From Hymenobacter sp. BT188 (GTDB lineage Bacteria; Bacteroidota; Bacteroidia; Cytophagales; Hymenobacteraceae): a stretch of DNA of 64,000 nucleotides. The stretch covers positions 1 through 64,000 of the forward strand of contig NZ_JACSCW010000008.1 of NCBI RefSeq assembly GCF_014333585.1, read 5' to 3'. Both the position numbers and the translations under genes were made by a program. This document shows, piece after piece, positions 54,396 through 62,642 of this stretch (within the stretch, counting starts at the first letter, position 1; each line of letters starts with the position of its first letter). The notes beneath the pieces are model-generated. The model did not search any database and was not told the DNA's origin. It saw nothing but the letters and a program-made list of their open reading frames with translations.

Positions 54396-55424
54396 TCAAT
54401 GCACCAACGCTTGATTAATCCGTTTCACAACCGCTGGGCCTTCATAAATAAAGCCGGTATATACCTGCACCAGCGCTGCGCCGGCTGCAAGTTTCTCCTG
54501 AGCATCGGCAGCCGAAAAAATGCCTCCCACACCAATAATCGGCAATTCGCCGTTAGATTTTTGGTGTAAATACCGAATAACTTCCGTGGCGCGCTGGCGC
54601 AGAGGGCGACCACTCAGCCCGCCTGCGCCTAGCTGCTGTAGCTGCTGGGGGGCAATTTGCAGCCCTTCCCGACTGATAGTGGTGTTGGTGGCAACCAAGC
54701 CACTCAACTTGGTTTCGCGGGCGATGAGCAAGATATCATCAAGTTGGCCATCCGTCAGGTCAGGCGCGATTTTGAGCAGCAGCGGCTTGGGTTGAGGGCG
54801 GGCTTGGTTACGGCTCTGTACTTGTTGGAGCAAGTCAATCAAGGGGGCTTTTTCCTGGAGCTGGCGCAAATTGGGCGTGTTCGGCGAGCTGACGTTGACC
54901 ACGAAATAGTCAACTACATCAAAGAGCGCATCGAAACAGGTGATGTAATCGGCGGCGGCGTGCTCATTAGGCGTATCCTTATTTTTGCCAATGTTGCCGC
55001 CAATGATCATGGACGAGCGGCGCTGACGAAGGCGTGCGGCTACGACCTCAGCACCTTCGTTATTGAAACCCATGCGGTTAATAAGGGCCGCATCAGTCGG
55101 CAGCCGAAACAGGCGTGGGGTTGGATTGCCCGGCTGGGCCCGTGGCGTCACTGTCCCAATTTCCACAAAGCCGAAGCCTAGCGCTGCCAACTCATCGGTG
55201 AGGTCGGCGTTTTTATCGAAGCCCGCCGCCAAGCCCACAGGATTCTTGAATTTCAACCCAAAAACCTCTCGTTCCAGACTAGGATGCTGGAAATCATAGA
55301 GGCCGCGCAGCAAGGCGGCTGTGCCCGGCACGCGGTAGCCGCGCTTGAGATTATCGAAAACAAAGTGATGTGCGCGCTCCGCGTCGAGTTGAAAAAGGAG
55401 AGGTTTGACGAAGCGCTTGTACAT
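54396..55424 (-). CDS. pyrD: Dihydroorotate dehydrogenase (quinone), class 2
   Basis: 342 residues. It oxidises dihydroorotate to orotate in pyrimidine synthesis, passing electrons to quinone at the membrane. The N-terminal helix (KRFVKPLLFQLDAERAHHFV) is the class 2 membrane-association segment. FMN-site and active-site motifs: NPVGLAAGFDKNADL, FGFVEIGTVTPRAQPGNP, NRMGFNNEGAEVV, VNVSSPNTPNLRQLQ (catalytic Ser), LLKIAPDLTDGQL, ATNTTISREGL and GVGGIFSAADAQEKL. It lies 18 bases downstream of the truncated yifB gene on the same strand. Complete. Confidence 0.97.
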   Translation of the reverse strand: MYKRFVKPLLFQLDAERAHHFVFDNLKRGYRVPGTAALLRGLYDFQHPSLEREVFGLKFKNPVGLAAGFDKNADLTDELAALGFGFVEIGTVTPRAQPGNPTPRLFRLPTDAALINRMGFNNEGAEVVAARLRQRRSSMIIGGNIGKNKDTPNEHAAADYITCFDALFDVVDYFVVNVSSPNTPNLRQLQEKAPLIDLLQQVQSRNQARPQPKPLLLKIAPDLTDGQLDDILLIARETKLSGLVATNTTISREGLQIAPQQLQQLGAGGLSGRPLRQRATEVIRYLHQKSNGELPIIGVGGIFSAADAQEKLAAGAALVQVYTGFIYEGPAVVKRINQALVH

Positions 55425-55442
55425 CGGTCAGTTAGTTAAAAA

Positions 55443-55943
55443 TTATCCGGCCCAGCCTTCGCGATCTAAGCTTCGATACTGGATAGCCTCCGCCAAGTGC
55501 TCGATGCGAATTTCTTCGGTACCGGCTAAGTCAGCGATGGTGCGGGCTACTTTCAAAATGCGGTCGTAGGCGCGGGCAGAGAGTCCGAGGCGTTCCATGG
55601 CCGTTTTGAGCAGGGCGCGGCCCGCCGTATTTATCTGGCAAATATCCTTCACCATCTGCGAAGGCATCATGGCGTTGGAATGAATATCGGGAAAGTCTTT
55701 GAAACGAGCATTTTGCACCTTCCGCGCCTTTTCTACTCGTAGCTGAATATCAGCGCTGCTTTCCGATTTGCGGGTTTCCGTCATCTGGTCAAACGTGACG
55801 GGTGTAACCTCTACGTGCAAATCGATACGGTCGAGGAGGGGGCCGCTTACCTTGTTAAGATAGCGCTGCACTACGCCGGGACCGCAAACACATTCCTTCT
55901 CTGGGTGATTGTAGTAGCCGCAGGGGCAGAGGCTATTCACCAT
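55443..55943 (-). pseudogene. yifB/comM Mg-chelatase-like ATPase, truncated C-terminal third
   Basis: 166 residues matching only the C-terminal third of YifB (full proteins are about 510 residues). Recognisable are CPCGYYNHPEKECVCG, YLNKVSGPLLDRIDLHVEVT, QMVKDICQINTAGRALL and DRILKVARTIADLAG. The N-terminal Lon-like and Walker parts are missing: in intact proteins the CPCGYY block is preceded by SMNP, here by unrelated MVNSL. The break coincides with the start of the integrase element, so the gene was probably cut by insertion, with the rest expected to the right of the window. ComM/YifB helps branch migration of incoming DNA in natural transformation. Confidence 0.85.
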
Positions 55944-56134
55944 TTGATTTGAGTTGGAAAGCGCATTTTTTGTAATGCAATTACTTGATTATGAGAAAGA
56001 TGAATTTATATCTTTTGTCATCTTTTAACATCTCTTATCTTCCTTTTGCATCTTTTTGCTGCGGCTTTTGGGGCTCGTAACAGACTTTTACTTTCGGGGC
56101 GTAACAAATCGTAACAAACCTTAAACCGTTTAAA

Positions 56135-57313
56135 ATGGGTGTGAAATTAAGAAAGCGTAAGCTACGCGATGGCTCTGAACAGTACTACTTCGATGTTTAC
56201 TACAAAGGACGCCGTGAATATCCAACGTATAAAGAGCCTCAGCTAATTATCAGGCCAGGCAAAGATAAAGCAACTCTAAAAGCTAATGCTGACGTGGAAA
56301 GGCAGGCTGAAAGGGTCTTATCAATACTAGAGGGGAGGCTTGCAGAAGGTACTTATGTTTTTCAGACTGAGCTTAGCGCAACGAAGCCAGAAGAAAGAGA
56401 TTCACAATCCTTCTTAAGCTACTTTCGAGCAGAGGCAGAGCGGCGGCGTGCCCGACGTGGATGTAAGTCCAATACCTACTCTTGCTTTAGGCACTTTGAG
56501 AGATTTATGCATACTAGTCATCGAGAAGATTTAGGCTTTCAGCAATTTACCACCCAGTTCGTGGAAGAATTTCGTGCTTATCTAACTAAGCTCGTCGTTC
56601 TTAATGAGAGTAGAAAGTCTGGCCTAAACCTAGAAACTAACGGTAATCGTAATCGAGGTATTAATTCCAACTGTGCCCAAATCTATTTTAAGCGGCTGAA
56701 AATGGTGTCTGCAATGGCATTTAAAGAGGGGCTTATTTCCAAAGATGCAGCGTTTCCTGTTAAGAACTTTGCGTCAGTTATGCCTCAAAGACACTATCTA
56801 GATCCAGAAGAAGTAAAAAAGCTTGTTCAAGAATTAAAGGCTAATCCAGTTGACGGAATGATGAAGCGTGCATTTCTTTTTGCGTGTGCAACGGGTCTCC
56901 GTTGGGCAGATTTAACAGCTCTCACCTGGAAAGACATTCAGGGAGACATGTTAGATACTGAAATACGAAAGAGCAAAGGAAAAAAGCGCTTACGATTTGC
57001 ATTGAGTGCGTTCGCCTTATCGCTGGTTGGGGAAACTAAGCAGGCCAGCGAACGAATTTTCCCTCTTACTTACAACATGTATTTAAATGTGAAGCTAGAC
57101 CGTTGGATATTATCAACAGGAATTAATAAGAAGATAACATGGCATTGTGCCCGTCATACTTTTGCAACATGCCTCCTGTTCAAGAATGAAGATATCTCTT
57201 TAGTGCAAAAAGCGTTAGCTCATAGCCGAATTGATACTACCCAGATATACGCGAAAATTTTAGATTCGAAATTAAACAAAGCAACCTCATCAATTGGTGA
57301 TTTATTTGTTTAA
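56135..57313 (+). CDS. int: Tyrosine recombinase / integrase
   Basis: 392 residues. Phage-type integrase: an Arm-DNA-binding N-terminus (RKLRDGSEQYYFDVYYKGRR), a SAM-like core-binding domain, then the catalytic domain with Arg256 (CATGLRWADL), His337-x-x-Arg340 (WHCARHTF) and the nucleophile Tyr372 (TQIYAKIL). It is the first gene after the yifB break and much more AT-rich than the host. It should catalyse integration of this element at the yifB site. Direct repeats (CGTAACAAA twice, CATCTTTT-like runs) upstream may be its arm-type binding sites. Confidence 0.94.
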   Translation: MGVKLRKRKLRDGSEQYYFDVYYKGRREYPTYKEPQLIIRPGKDKATLKANADVERQAERVLSILEGRLAEGTYVFQTELSATKPEERDSQSFLSYFRAEAERRRARRGCKSNTYSCFRHFERFMHTSHREDLGFQQFTTQFVEEFRAYLTKLVVLNESRKSGLNLETNGNRNRGINSNCAQIYFKRLKMVSAMAFKEGLISKDAAFPVKNFASVMPQRHYLDPEEVKKLVQELKANPVDGMMKRAFLFACATGLRWADLTALTWKDIQGDMLDTEIRKSKGKKRLRFALSAFALSLVGETKQASERIFPLTYNMYLNVKLDRWILSTGINKKITWHCARHTFATCLLFKNEDISLVQKALAHSRIDTTQIYAKILDSKLNKATSSIGDLFV

Positions 57314-57327
57314 AAAATTCATAACAC

Positions 57328-58020
57328 ATGGATAATATATTTGACGAATTTGAAGAATTACTGGTGCAGATGGCATGCAATGACGGTTCTGAACCACAAG
57401 GTATGTTAGATTTCAAGCTTAATTCCTTGACCATATACCAACGAATCAAATGCCTGAATTACCTATTAAACGAATTTAAAAGCGGTCGTATTAATAAGGA
57501 GGGTGGACTTTGGCATCAGAGGTATAACGATCCGTTCTTTTGGGATATTGATACTCCTACCAATGAAATGCATGGTACATTGGTCGTTGACGACACTATG
57601 GGTAAACTCTGTGATTTGTTGATCAACTATGTACCGAACCGCCTCCAAACTGAAGAAAGGCGGTTAAATAATTCAATGAGTCATTCTATTAACCTAGATG
57701 AATCTTCAATGAGGTTAGAACTATCTTCAAATAAGCTTTTAGAAGATGAGACCATATTCCTATTTCATAACGAAGCTGCTGAACTATTAGGGGTGAGTGC
57801 TTCCTGGCTTTATAAAAAAAACAAAACCGAAAAACTTCTTTATCCTGTAACATTACCAGGAAGCAGTACAAACAGATATTCTAAAAAAAATCTAATAGCC
57901 TTTAAAAGTCATTTGGTCACGAAAACGCATCGAGAGAAATCTGCAGATAAAGTAAATAATAATTCAGCTGCGGCTTCAGCGATTGAACTTCGGCGTTATT
58001 ATCGAAAAGGAATTGAGTAG
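57328..58020 (+). CDS. HTH_17-type DNA-binding protein of the element
   Basis: 230 residues. The N-terminal 140 residues match nothing I recognise. The C-terminal part has an excisionase/MerR-like winged HTH: FHNEAAELLGVSASWLYKKN, then LYPVTLPGSSTNRYSKKNLI. Such domains occur in excisionases and in regulators of integrated elements. It starts 15 bases after the integrase, so they are probably co-transcribed, and is followed by a terminator. Either a directionality factor or a repressor; sequence alone does not decide. Confidence 0.7.
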   Translation: MDNIFDEFEELLVQMACNDGSEPQGMLDFKLNSLTIYQRIKCLNYLLNEFKSGRINKEGGLWHQRYNDPFFWDIDTPTNEMHGTLVVDDTMGKLCDLLINYVPNRLQTEERRLNNSMSHSINLDESSMRLELSSNKLLEDETIFLFHNEAAELLGVSASWLYKKNKTEKLLYPVTLPGSSTNRYSKKNLIAFKSHLVTKTHREKSADKVNNNSAAASAIELRRYYRKGIE

Positions 58021-58043
58021 AAAGAGTGCTTTATTCTAAGAAT

Positions 58044-58065
58044 ACTGTTCGCAAGAACAGTTTTT
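58044..58065 (+). terminator. Terminator after the int-HTH genes
   Basis: ACTGTTC pairs with GAACAGT around GCAA, followed by TTTT. It separates int-HTH from rep. Confidence 0.75.
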
Positions 58066-58124
58066 GAGCATTTAGGCGATTAAAGACTGTAAATACCGAC
58101 TGTACTCCCGAATAGGGAAGTGCC

Positions 58125-59015
58125 TTGATTCAATTTAACAACTCGAACTCGGACGAAACTGTCCACCCAATCTCTGCTTCCACTGGTCAAAAAAACACGA
58201 ATACTAGCGCAAGTGCGGAGCGTATACCTAGTTCATTTAATGGCATAAGTCGGGACAGATCATCTACTTCCAGGGTATTTCTGGAAAAGAGACAAAAAGA
58301 CAAAGAGTTTACCCACGAATTAATTCAGCAACTTCTGACCCGGTCCACCCCTTTACGGTCAGCATATGAAAAGTCCCTCCGCTGTAATGAGGCCCTGCTG
58401 AAAAATGGGCGTTGGGTAACATCTTATTTCTTCTGCAAGCGACGATGGTGCCGAGTCTGTTCTCGTAAGCGCATCGCCACAGTGCTACGTAAGTACTTAC
58501 CTGTGCTAGAGAGTTGGAAAACCGCGCAGTTTGTAACTCTTACCCTAACTACGTGCACAGAAGAAGAACTGCCCAGTCGGATCAACGAAATGAAACAGGC
58601 CTTCGAGAGCATTCGGGACCGTTGGCGTAAGCCAGCTACGCAGAAATTGTTTCCATCTCCCCTCGTAGCCGTTCGCAGCTTAGAAGTAAACAAGATTGCA
58701 GATCGATGCCATCCCCATTTCCACATTATTCTGCCCAATTCTCTGATTGCGGAGAAATTAGTGGCAGAGTGGCTAGCCTACTTTGGTAATAAAGCGAATG
58801 AGAAAGGACAAGCATTGACGCCTGTGTATAACATGGAAGGGCTACTTAAGTATATAGTAAAACCGTTAGTTGACTTCAAAACAAGCAATCTCCAAGGAAT
58901 GGATCTGGCGGCATTGGATGTTATTTTTCAAGCGCTGGATTCTCATCATACAGTGCAAGCGTATGGCATGAGCGCGCTAAAACCGACGTCCAGAACCAAC
59001 GCGATAGTAGCCTAA
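58125..59015 (+). CDS. rep: Rolling-circle replication initiator (Rep, HUH endonuclease)
   Basis: 296 residues resembling the Rep_1 (pC194/pUB110-type) family. Motif 1 is AQFVTLTLTTC, motif 2 is CHPHFHIILPN (His196, His198, His200, the metal-binding His cluster), and motif 3 is LLKYIVKPLVD with Tyr243 as the likely nicking residue. A Cys-rich zinc-like region (FFCKRRWCRVCSRKR) precedes it. The start is a TTG at 58125 with a purine-rich GGGAAG upstream; no ATG lies before motif 1. A Rep inside an integrated element implies the excised form can replicate as a circle. Confidence 0.85.
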   Translation: MIQFNNSNSDETVHPISASTGQKNTNTSASAERIPSSFNGISRDRSSTSRVFLEKRQKDKEFTHELIQQLLTRSTPLRSAYEKSLRCNEALLKNGRWVTSYFFCKRRWCRVCSRKRIATVLRKYLPVLESWKTAQFVTLTLTTCTEEELPSRINEMKQAFESIRDRWRKPATQKLFPSPLVAVRSLEVNKIADRCHPHFHIILPNSLIAEKLVAEWLAYFGNKANEKGQALTPVYNMEGLLKYIVKPLVDFKTSNLQGMDLAALDVIFQALDSHHTVQAYGMSALKPTSRTNAIVA

Positions 59016-59073
59016 GCTCGCCCAGCTGAGCACATTGACTTGGTGTACCCCGATACCATCGGGCCCGCGTCCC

Positions 59074-59088
59074 ATTAAATAATTTAAT
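59074..59088. repeat. AT palindrome ATTAAATAATTTAAT (copy 1)
   Basis: A 15-base palindrome centred on A, between rep and the terS-like gene. Further copies or variants lie at 60475, 61125 (degenerate), 62564 and 62630 (reversed centre), each at a module edge in GC-rich surroundings. Confidence 0.8.
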
Positions 59089-59180
59089 CACCCAGCATCA
59101 CCCAACCGAGCCACAACGCTACCCAGACGAAAAGGGGGCAAAGTGGGTCAAAACACCGGAATACTAGTAGAAATTACCCC

Positions 59181-60395
59181 ATGGAGCCCTTAGAATCGAC
59201 CACGCCCCCCACCGTTCCCGCCGTCTCCTCTGGTATTCCCGAGGGCGTAGTCAACGTGGACGCGTGGCAGCGCATGCAGGAGCTAAAGGCCCACCCGCTC
59301 TACTCGGGCCCCGAGCGGATCGTCCGCACCAGTATTGACGGGCTGGAAATTGATTTGCAAACGTCGACCTATAATCTGAAGCTGAAGCTGGTGGCCTTGC
59401 CGCAACAGGAGCAACAGAATATTCTGGCGCTGCACGCCGCCGCTTCGAGTATCAAGGGCAAAATAGGCGGCCTCACCTCCCTGGCCTACGGGGGGCGCAC
59501 GAGTATGAGCATGTACGCCGAGGTAGCCCCGGTATTAGACCCGCGCAAAGCCGAACTCATAGAGCTGTTTGGCAATATGCACACGGTGGAAGACGTGCAC
59601 GAAATTATTACCAAAGACTGGGGCTATCAGTTGTCTATTGGTACGCTGCGCGCCTTCAAAGCCCGCCACCTGGAAGCCATTAAGGCAAGGCAGGAAGAGG
59701 TGAAGCATGACCCCTCAGGGATTCGCTTAGGGTATAAGCCCATGCGTATGGAAGAGCTAACCTGGGTGTATAAGATGCGCAAAGCGGCCTATATCCAAAA
59801 CCCGAGTATTGCCAACGAACGCCAACTGCAAAGCATACTGGAGCAAATCCGCAAGGAAATGGAGGGCGAAGTAAGCACGGTCAATATCAAAGCGGATATG
59901 AATATCAATATCCTGTTGGACCCGGTGCTACGGAAGCAAATGCTGCAACAGGTTAGCATACTAGATATTATCATTGCCCGCGTGGCCGCTCGCATGGGGC
60001 AGAACCCCCAGTACCTTATGGCCCGCCTGCAAACGAGCTTGTACGCCAAGTTTACCGGGGGCGTGCCGGCTACTCAGGAAGAAATGGACGAAACGCCCAT
60101 TTACCCGAGTCAGTTTGTCTACGATTGGGATAAGATCAAAGCGGAAGCCCCTGCCAGAGAGGCCGCGGATAAGAAGCTCAAAGAATGGCCCACGGAAGAC
60201 GTCATGAGTCAGCCCGTAGCGCCGGACCCCACCGCTCCCGTCGTACCCCCAGTACCCGGCGAAACGCCCTCCGCCCCCAAAAACATGGGCGCCACGATCC
60301 GCGAGCAACTCAAGCTCAAGATTGCCCAAATGAAAGAAGACGTGAACCGCAATGCCGACAAGATTAGCCAAGCCAACCAGCGGCCCGAAGCCTGA
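59181..60395 (+). CDS. Small-terminase-like element protein
   Basis: 404 residues, cytoplasmic. A disordered Pro-rich N-terminus, then a helical core. TVEDVHEIITKDWGYQLSIG followed by TLRAFKARHLEAI is a probable HTH, and IRLGYKPMRMEELTWVYKMR with QLQSILEQIRKEMEGE and INILLDPVLRKQMLQ resembles phage small-terminase (TerS) proteins of Bacteroidota as I remember them. The C-terminus is Pro-rich then coiled-coil-like. In phage satellites, a TerS homologue redirects packaging to the satellite genome. Not certain: it could be another DNA-binding element protein. A decayed copy follows at 60600-61142. Confidence 0.4.
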   Translation: MEPLESTTPPTVPAVSSGIPEGVVNVDAWQRMQELKAHPLYSGPERIVRTSIDGLEIDLQTSTYNLKLKLVALPQQEQQNILALHAAASSIKGKIGGLTSLAYGGRTSMSMYAEVAPVLDPRKAELIELFGNMHTVEDVHEIITKDWGYQLSIGTLRAFKARHLEAIKARQEEVKHDPSGIRLGYKPMRMEELTWVYKMRKAAYIQNPSIANERQLQSILEQIRKEMEGEVSTVNIKADMNINILLDPVLRKQMLQQVSILDIIIARVAARMGQNPQYLMARLQTSLYAKFTGGVPATQEEMDETPIYPSQFVYDWDKIKAEAPAREAADKKLKEWPTEDVMSQPVAPDPTAPVVPPVPGETPSAPKNMGATIREQLKLKIAQMKEDVNRNADKISQANQRPEA

Positions 60396-60474
60396 GCCAC
60401 CGGGTCCCCGCCGCGCCCCACTCGCCCCCCGCCCCGGAACGGGGACATGGTTAAAAGAGGGGCTGCGAAACCCC

Positions 60475-60487
60475 TTAAATAATTTAA
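60475..60487. repeat. AT palindrome TTAAATAATTTAA (copy 2)
   Basis: Same 13-base core as copy 1, between the terS-like gene and its decayed copy. Confidence 0.75.
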
Positions 60488-60599
60488 TTTTTAGCCGGGG
60501 GCAACTCTGCCCTTCAGTGCACAACCGAGCCACAACGTTAGCCACAAGTAAACCGGGGTTTCTAGGTCAAAACACCGAAATACCAGTCAAAAATACCCC

Positions 60600-61142
60600 A
60601 TAGACCCCTTAGAATCCGCTACGCCCAAGGTTGCCGCCGTCTCCGCTATTCCCGAGGGCGTGGTACAGGTGGATGCCGGGCAACGCAGGCCGGCGCGGAA
60701 GGCCCACCCGCTTTACTCGGGCGCGCAGCGTCTTGTCCAAGCCAGTATCGACGGGCTACGGAGTGCCGGGCAAACGTCGACCTCTAACCTAAAGCGGCAG
60801 CTGGTGGCCCTGCCACGAGAGGAGCAACAGCAGCTACGAGCCTTGCCCGCCGCCGCGATGCGTATCCACGGCAAGCGAGGGGGCTCCCGTCCTATCCGCC
60901 AGCCATCGGCACCCTACGCGCGTGCAACGCACGGCACCTGGAGGCCGGGAGGGCGTGGCCGGAGGAAGTCAAGCACACTTCCAGCGGAATACGCCCCGCT
61001 GCCGGGCCAGGCCCAGCGCGCACCCTCCCGGCCCGCAGCTGGGGGGACCGGTACCGGGAAGCGCTGGGTACTACCCTCCGTCCGAGCAAGGGACCCTGGG
61101 CTGCCGGTGGGACCTTCTTACCGGATTAAATTATGTAATTAG
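60600..61142 (+). pseudogene. Decayed copy of the terS-like gene
   Basis: The DNA from about 60525 matches the leader and first ~310 coding bases of the gene at 59181. The start codon is ATA instead of ATG. Encoded blocks include AHPLYSGAQRLVQASIDGL, TSTSNLKRQLVALPREEQQ and IHGKRGG. About 150 bases are then missing, and homology resumes in a different frame (IGTLRACNARHLEAGRAWPE, then EEVKH-SSGIR), so the copy has a deletion and frameshift. A GTG at 60660 opens the remaining frame, but full function is unlikely. Confidence 0.85.
61125..61140. repeat. Degenerate AT palindrome with a third leader copy
   Basis: ATTAAATTATGTAATT resembles the AT palindrome. The following 61200-61270 shows a weaker third copy of the leader (CGAGCCAGAACGCTAGCCAC) but no coding homology after it. 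Confidence 0.5.
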
Positions 61143-61378
61143 AAAGCCCTGGCGTAGCGGGCGGGGCTCGCTTGGTAGCCGTTTTCCACCTTGCCCCTCC
61201 TTGCCCCCTCGAGCCAGAACGCTAGCCACCCCTGATCGAGCTTTTCTAAGTCAACACCCCCGATTGTAGGGAAAAACAGGCCGCGAAACCCCGTAGCATC
61301 TGCTGCTCGCCGGGTGTTCGGGTATCCGGGGTGGCGGACTGCCGAACCCTCCCCGTTGACGCGGGCGGGGCGGGAAGG

Positions 61379-61597
61379 TTACTGCCGGTCCAGCTCCCGC
61401 TGCATGCGGGCCCAGTCACCGGGCGGGTACATCGCCGCGAGCTCCTCATCGGTGGCGAACAGATCGATCTCGGGCAAAAACAGATTCACCATGTCGCGGT
61501 CGAGTTCTTTATCCGTTAGATTGGGAAAGCGGCAGGGCTCGGTCGGGGGCGTATAGCCCGTTGGGGCAGGGGCGGAAAGGTCCGGGGTATCACTCAT
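61379..61597 (-). CDS. Small acidic protein of the element
   Basis: 72 residues from the ATG at 61597 (MSDTPDLSAPAPTGYTPPTE), Pro-rich N-terminus then an acidic part (DKELDRDMVNLFLPEIDLF, EELAAMYPPGDWARMQRELD). The composition suggests a real coding frame, but no homologue is recognised. It is on the opposite strand to its neighbours. Function unknown. Confidence 0.5.
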   Translation of the reverse strand: MSDTPDLSAPAPTGYTPPTEPCRFPNLTDKELDRDMVNLFLPEIDLFATDEELAAMYPPGDWARMQRELDRQ

Positions 61598-61797
61598 GGG
61601 AGGTAGGAAAAAAGAGGGGGGGTAACGAAGCACCTCCCTTAGTAAATATACGGAATATCCTAGATTTAGCTGCCCACCTTGTCGGGTAGCTGAAGAAAGA
61701 AACCAGTGCGAGGATAGGGCAGGAGGGAGGCCTTCCTGGTTTCTCTGCCGCGGTGAATGTGGCCCCCCTCCCAGCTCGGAACGTACCGGTTGGGTCG

Positions 61798-61835
61798 TGT
61801 ATCATTTCTTGAACGACCGTTTATAAAATGATACA
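61798..61835. promoter_or_regulatory. Inverted repeat upstream of serine recombinase (possible res site)
   Basis: TGTATCATTT (61798-61807) and AAATGATACA (61826-61835) form a perfect 10-base inverted repeat with an 18-base spacer, 47 bases before the serine recombinase start. Position and size are those of a resolvase binding site, which could also autoregulate the gene. Confidence 0.5.
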
Positions 61836-61882
61836 AGGAAAAAAGGGTAGGTTTGGGCTCTACCATTCACCCCCGCTTGTCC

Positions 61883-62551
61883 ATGCCCGACTACGTCGCC
61901 TACTACCGTGTCAGTACTGCCCGCCAGGGGCTCAGTGGCCTCGGGCTGGAAGCGCAGCAGGCCGCCGTCCGTACCTTCTTAGCGCCGAGTGAGCAGATTG
62001 TAGCGGAGTTTATCGAAGTCGAGAGCGGGCGCAAGAACAGCCGGCCCCAGCTGGTGGCGGCTATGCAGGCGGCGAAGGAGGGAGGGGCGGTGCTGCTGGT
62101 GGCCAAGCTCGACCGGCTGGCCCGCAACTTGGCCTTTCTCTCGGCGCTCATGGAAAGCCGGGTGCGCTTCAAAGCGGTCGATATGCCCGCGGCCGATGAG
62201 TTTACCATCCACGTGCTGGGGGCCGTGGCGGAGAAGGAAGCGAAAGCCATTTCCACCCGTACCAAAGATGCGCTCGCGGCCAAGAAGGCGCGCGGGCACC
62301 AACTAGGCACGCCGGCCAATCTGACGGCGGAGGCGCGGGCCAAGGGACAGACGCAACGTCAAGTGAATGCCCAGATGAGTCTGGCCAACCGGCAGGCCAT
62401 GGAGCTAGCCCGGCTGTACCGCAGCCTGCAATGGGACTACCGACGCATCGCAACCCAGCTCACGGCCTCAGGCTACCGCACCCGCCGGGGCTGCGCTTTC
62501 ACCGCCGCCGGCGTGCGACGCTTGGTATTACGCGAGCGGGAACAGGCCTGA
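61883..62551 (+). CDS. Serine recombinase (resolvase/invertase family)
   Basis: 222 residues. Catalytic domain with the nucleophile Ser11 (AYYRVSTARQG), LVAKLDRLARNLAFL, FTIHVLGAVAEKEAKAISTR and TKDALAAKKARGHQLG, followed by a C-terminal helix-turn-helix region (WDYRRIATQLTASGYRT). The size fits resolvases and invertases, not large serine integrases. The ATG at 61883 is chosen; an upstream TTG would add ten unrelated residues. An inverted repeat just upstream may be its site. It is GC-rich, unlike int. Confidence 0.93.
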   Translation: MPDYVAYYRVSTARQGLSGLGLEAQQAAVRTFLAPSEQIVAEFIEVESGRKNSRPQLVAAMQAAKEGGAVLLVAKLDRLARNLAFLSALMESRVRFKAVDMPAADEFTIHVLGAVAEKEAKAISTRTKDALAAKKARGHQLGTPANLTAEARAKGQTQRQVNAQMSLANRQAMELARLYRSLQWDYRRIATQLTASGYRTRRGCAFTAAGVRRLVLREREQA

Positions 62552-62563
62552 TGCCTTATCGGA

Positions 62564-62578
62564 ATTAAATAATTTAAT
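62564..62578. repeat. AT palindrome ATTAAATAATTTAAT (copy 3)
   Basis: Identical to copy 1, just after the serine recombinase stop; extends to a 17-base palindrome (62563-62579). Confidence 0.8.
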
Positions 62579-62629
62579 TACCCCGGCCTCTACGTGGGGG
62601 CGACTCCTACAGTCCAAGGTCCGCTGCCA

Positions 62630-62642
62630 TTAAATTATTTAA
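62630..62642. repeat. AT palindrome TTAAATTATTTAA (inverted copy)
   Basis: The exact reverse complement of TTAAATAATTTAA, 66 bases from copy 3, so the two form an inverted pair. Confidence 0.75.

Noticed and set aside
6732..59211. GCCCCCCA as a chi-like recombination site
   Set aside because: Copies occur about equally on both strands, without the strand bias expected of chi sites.
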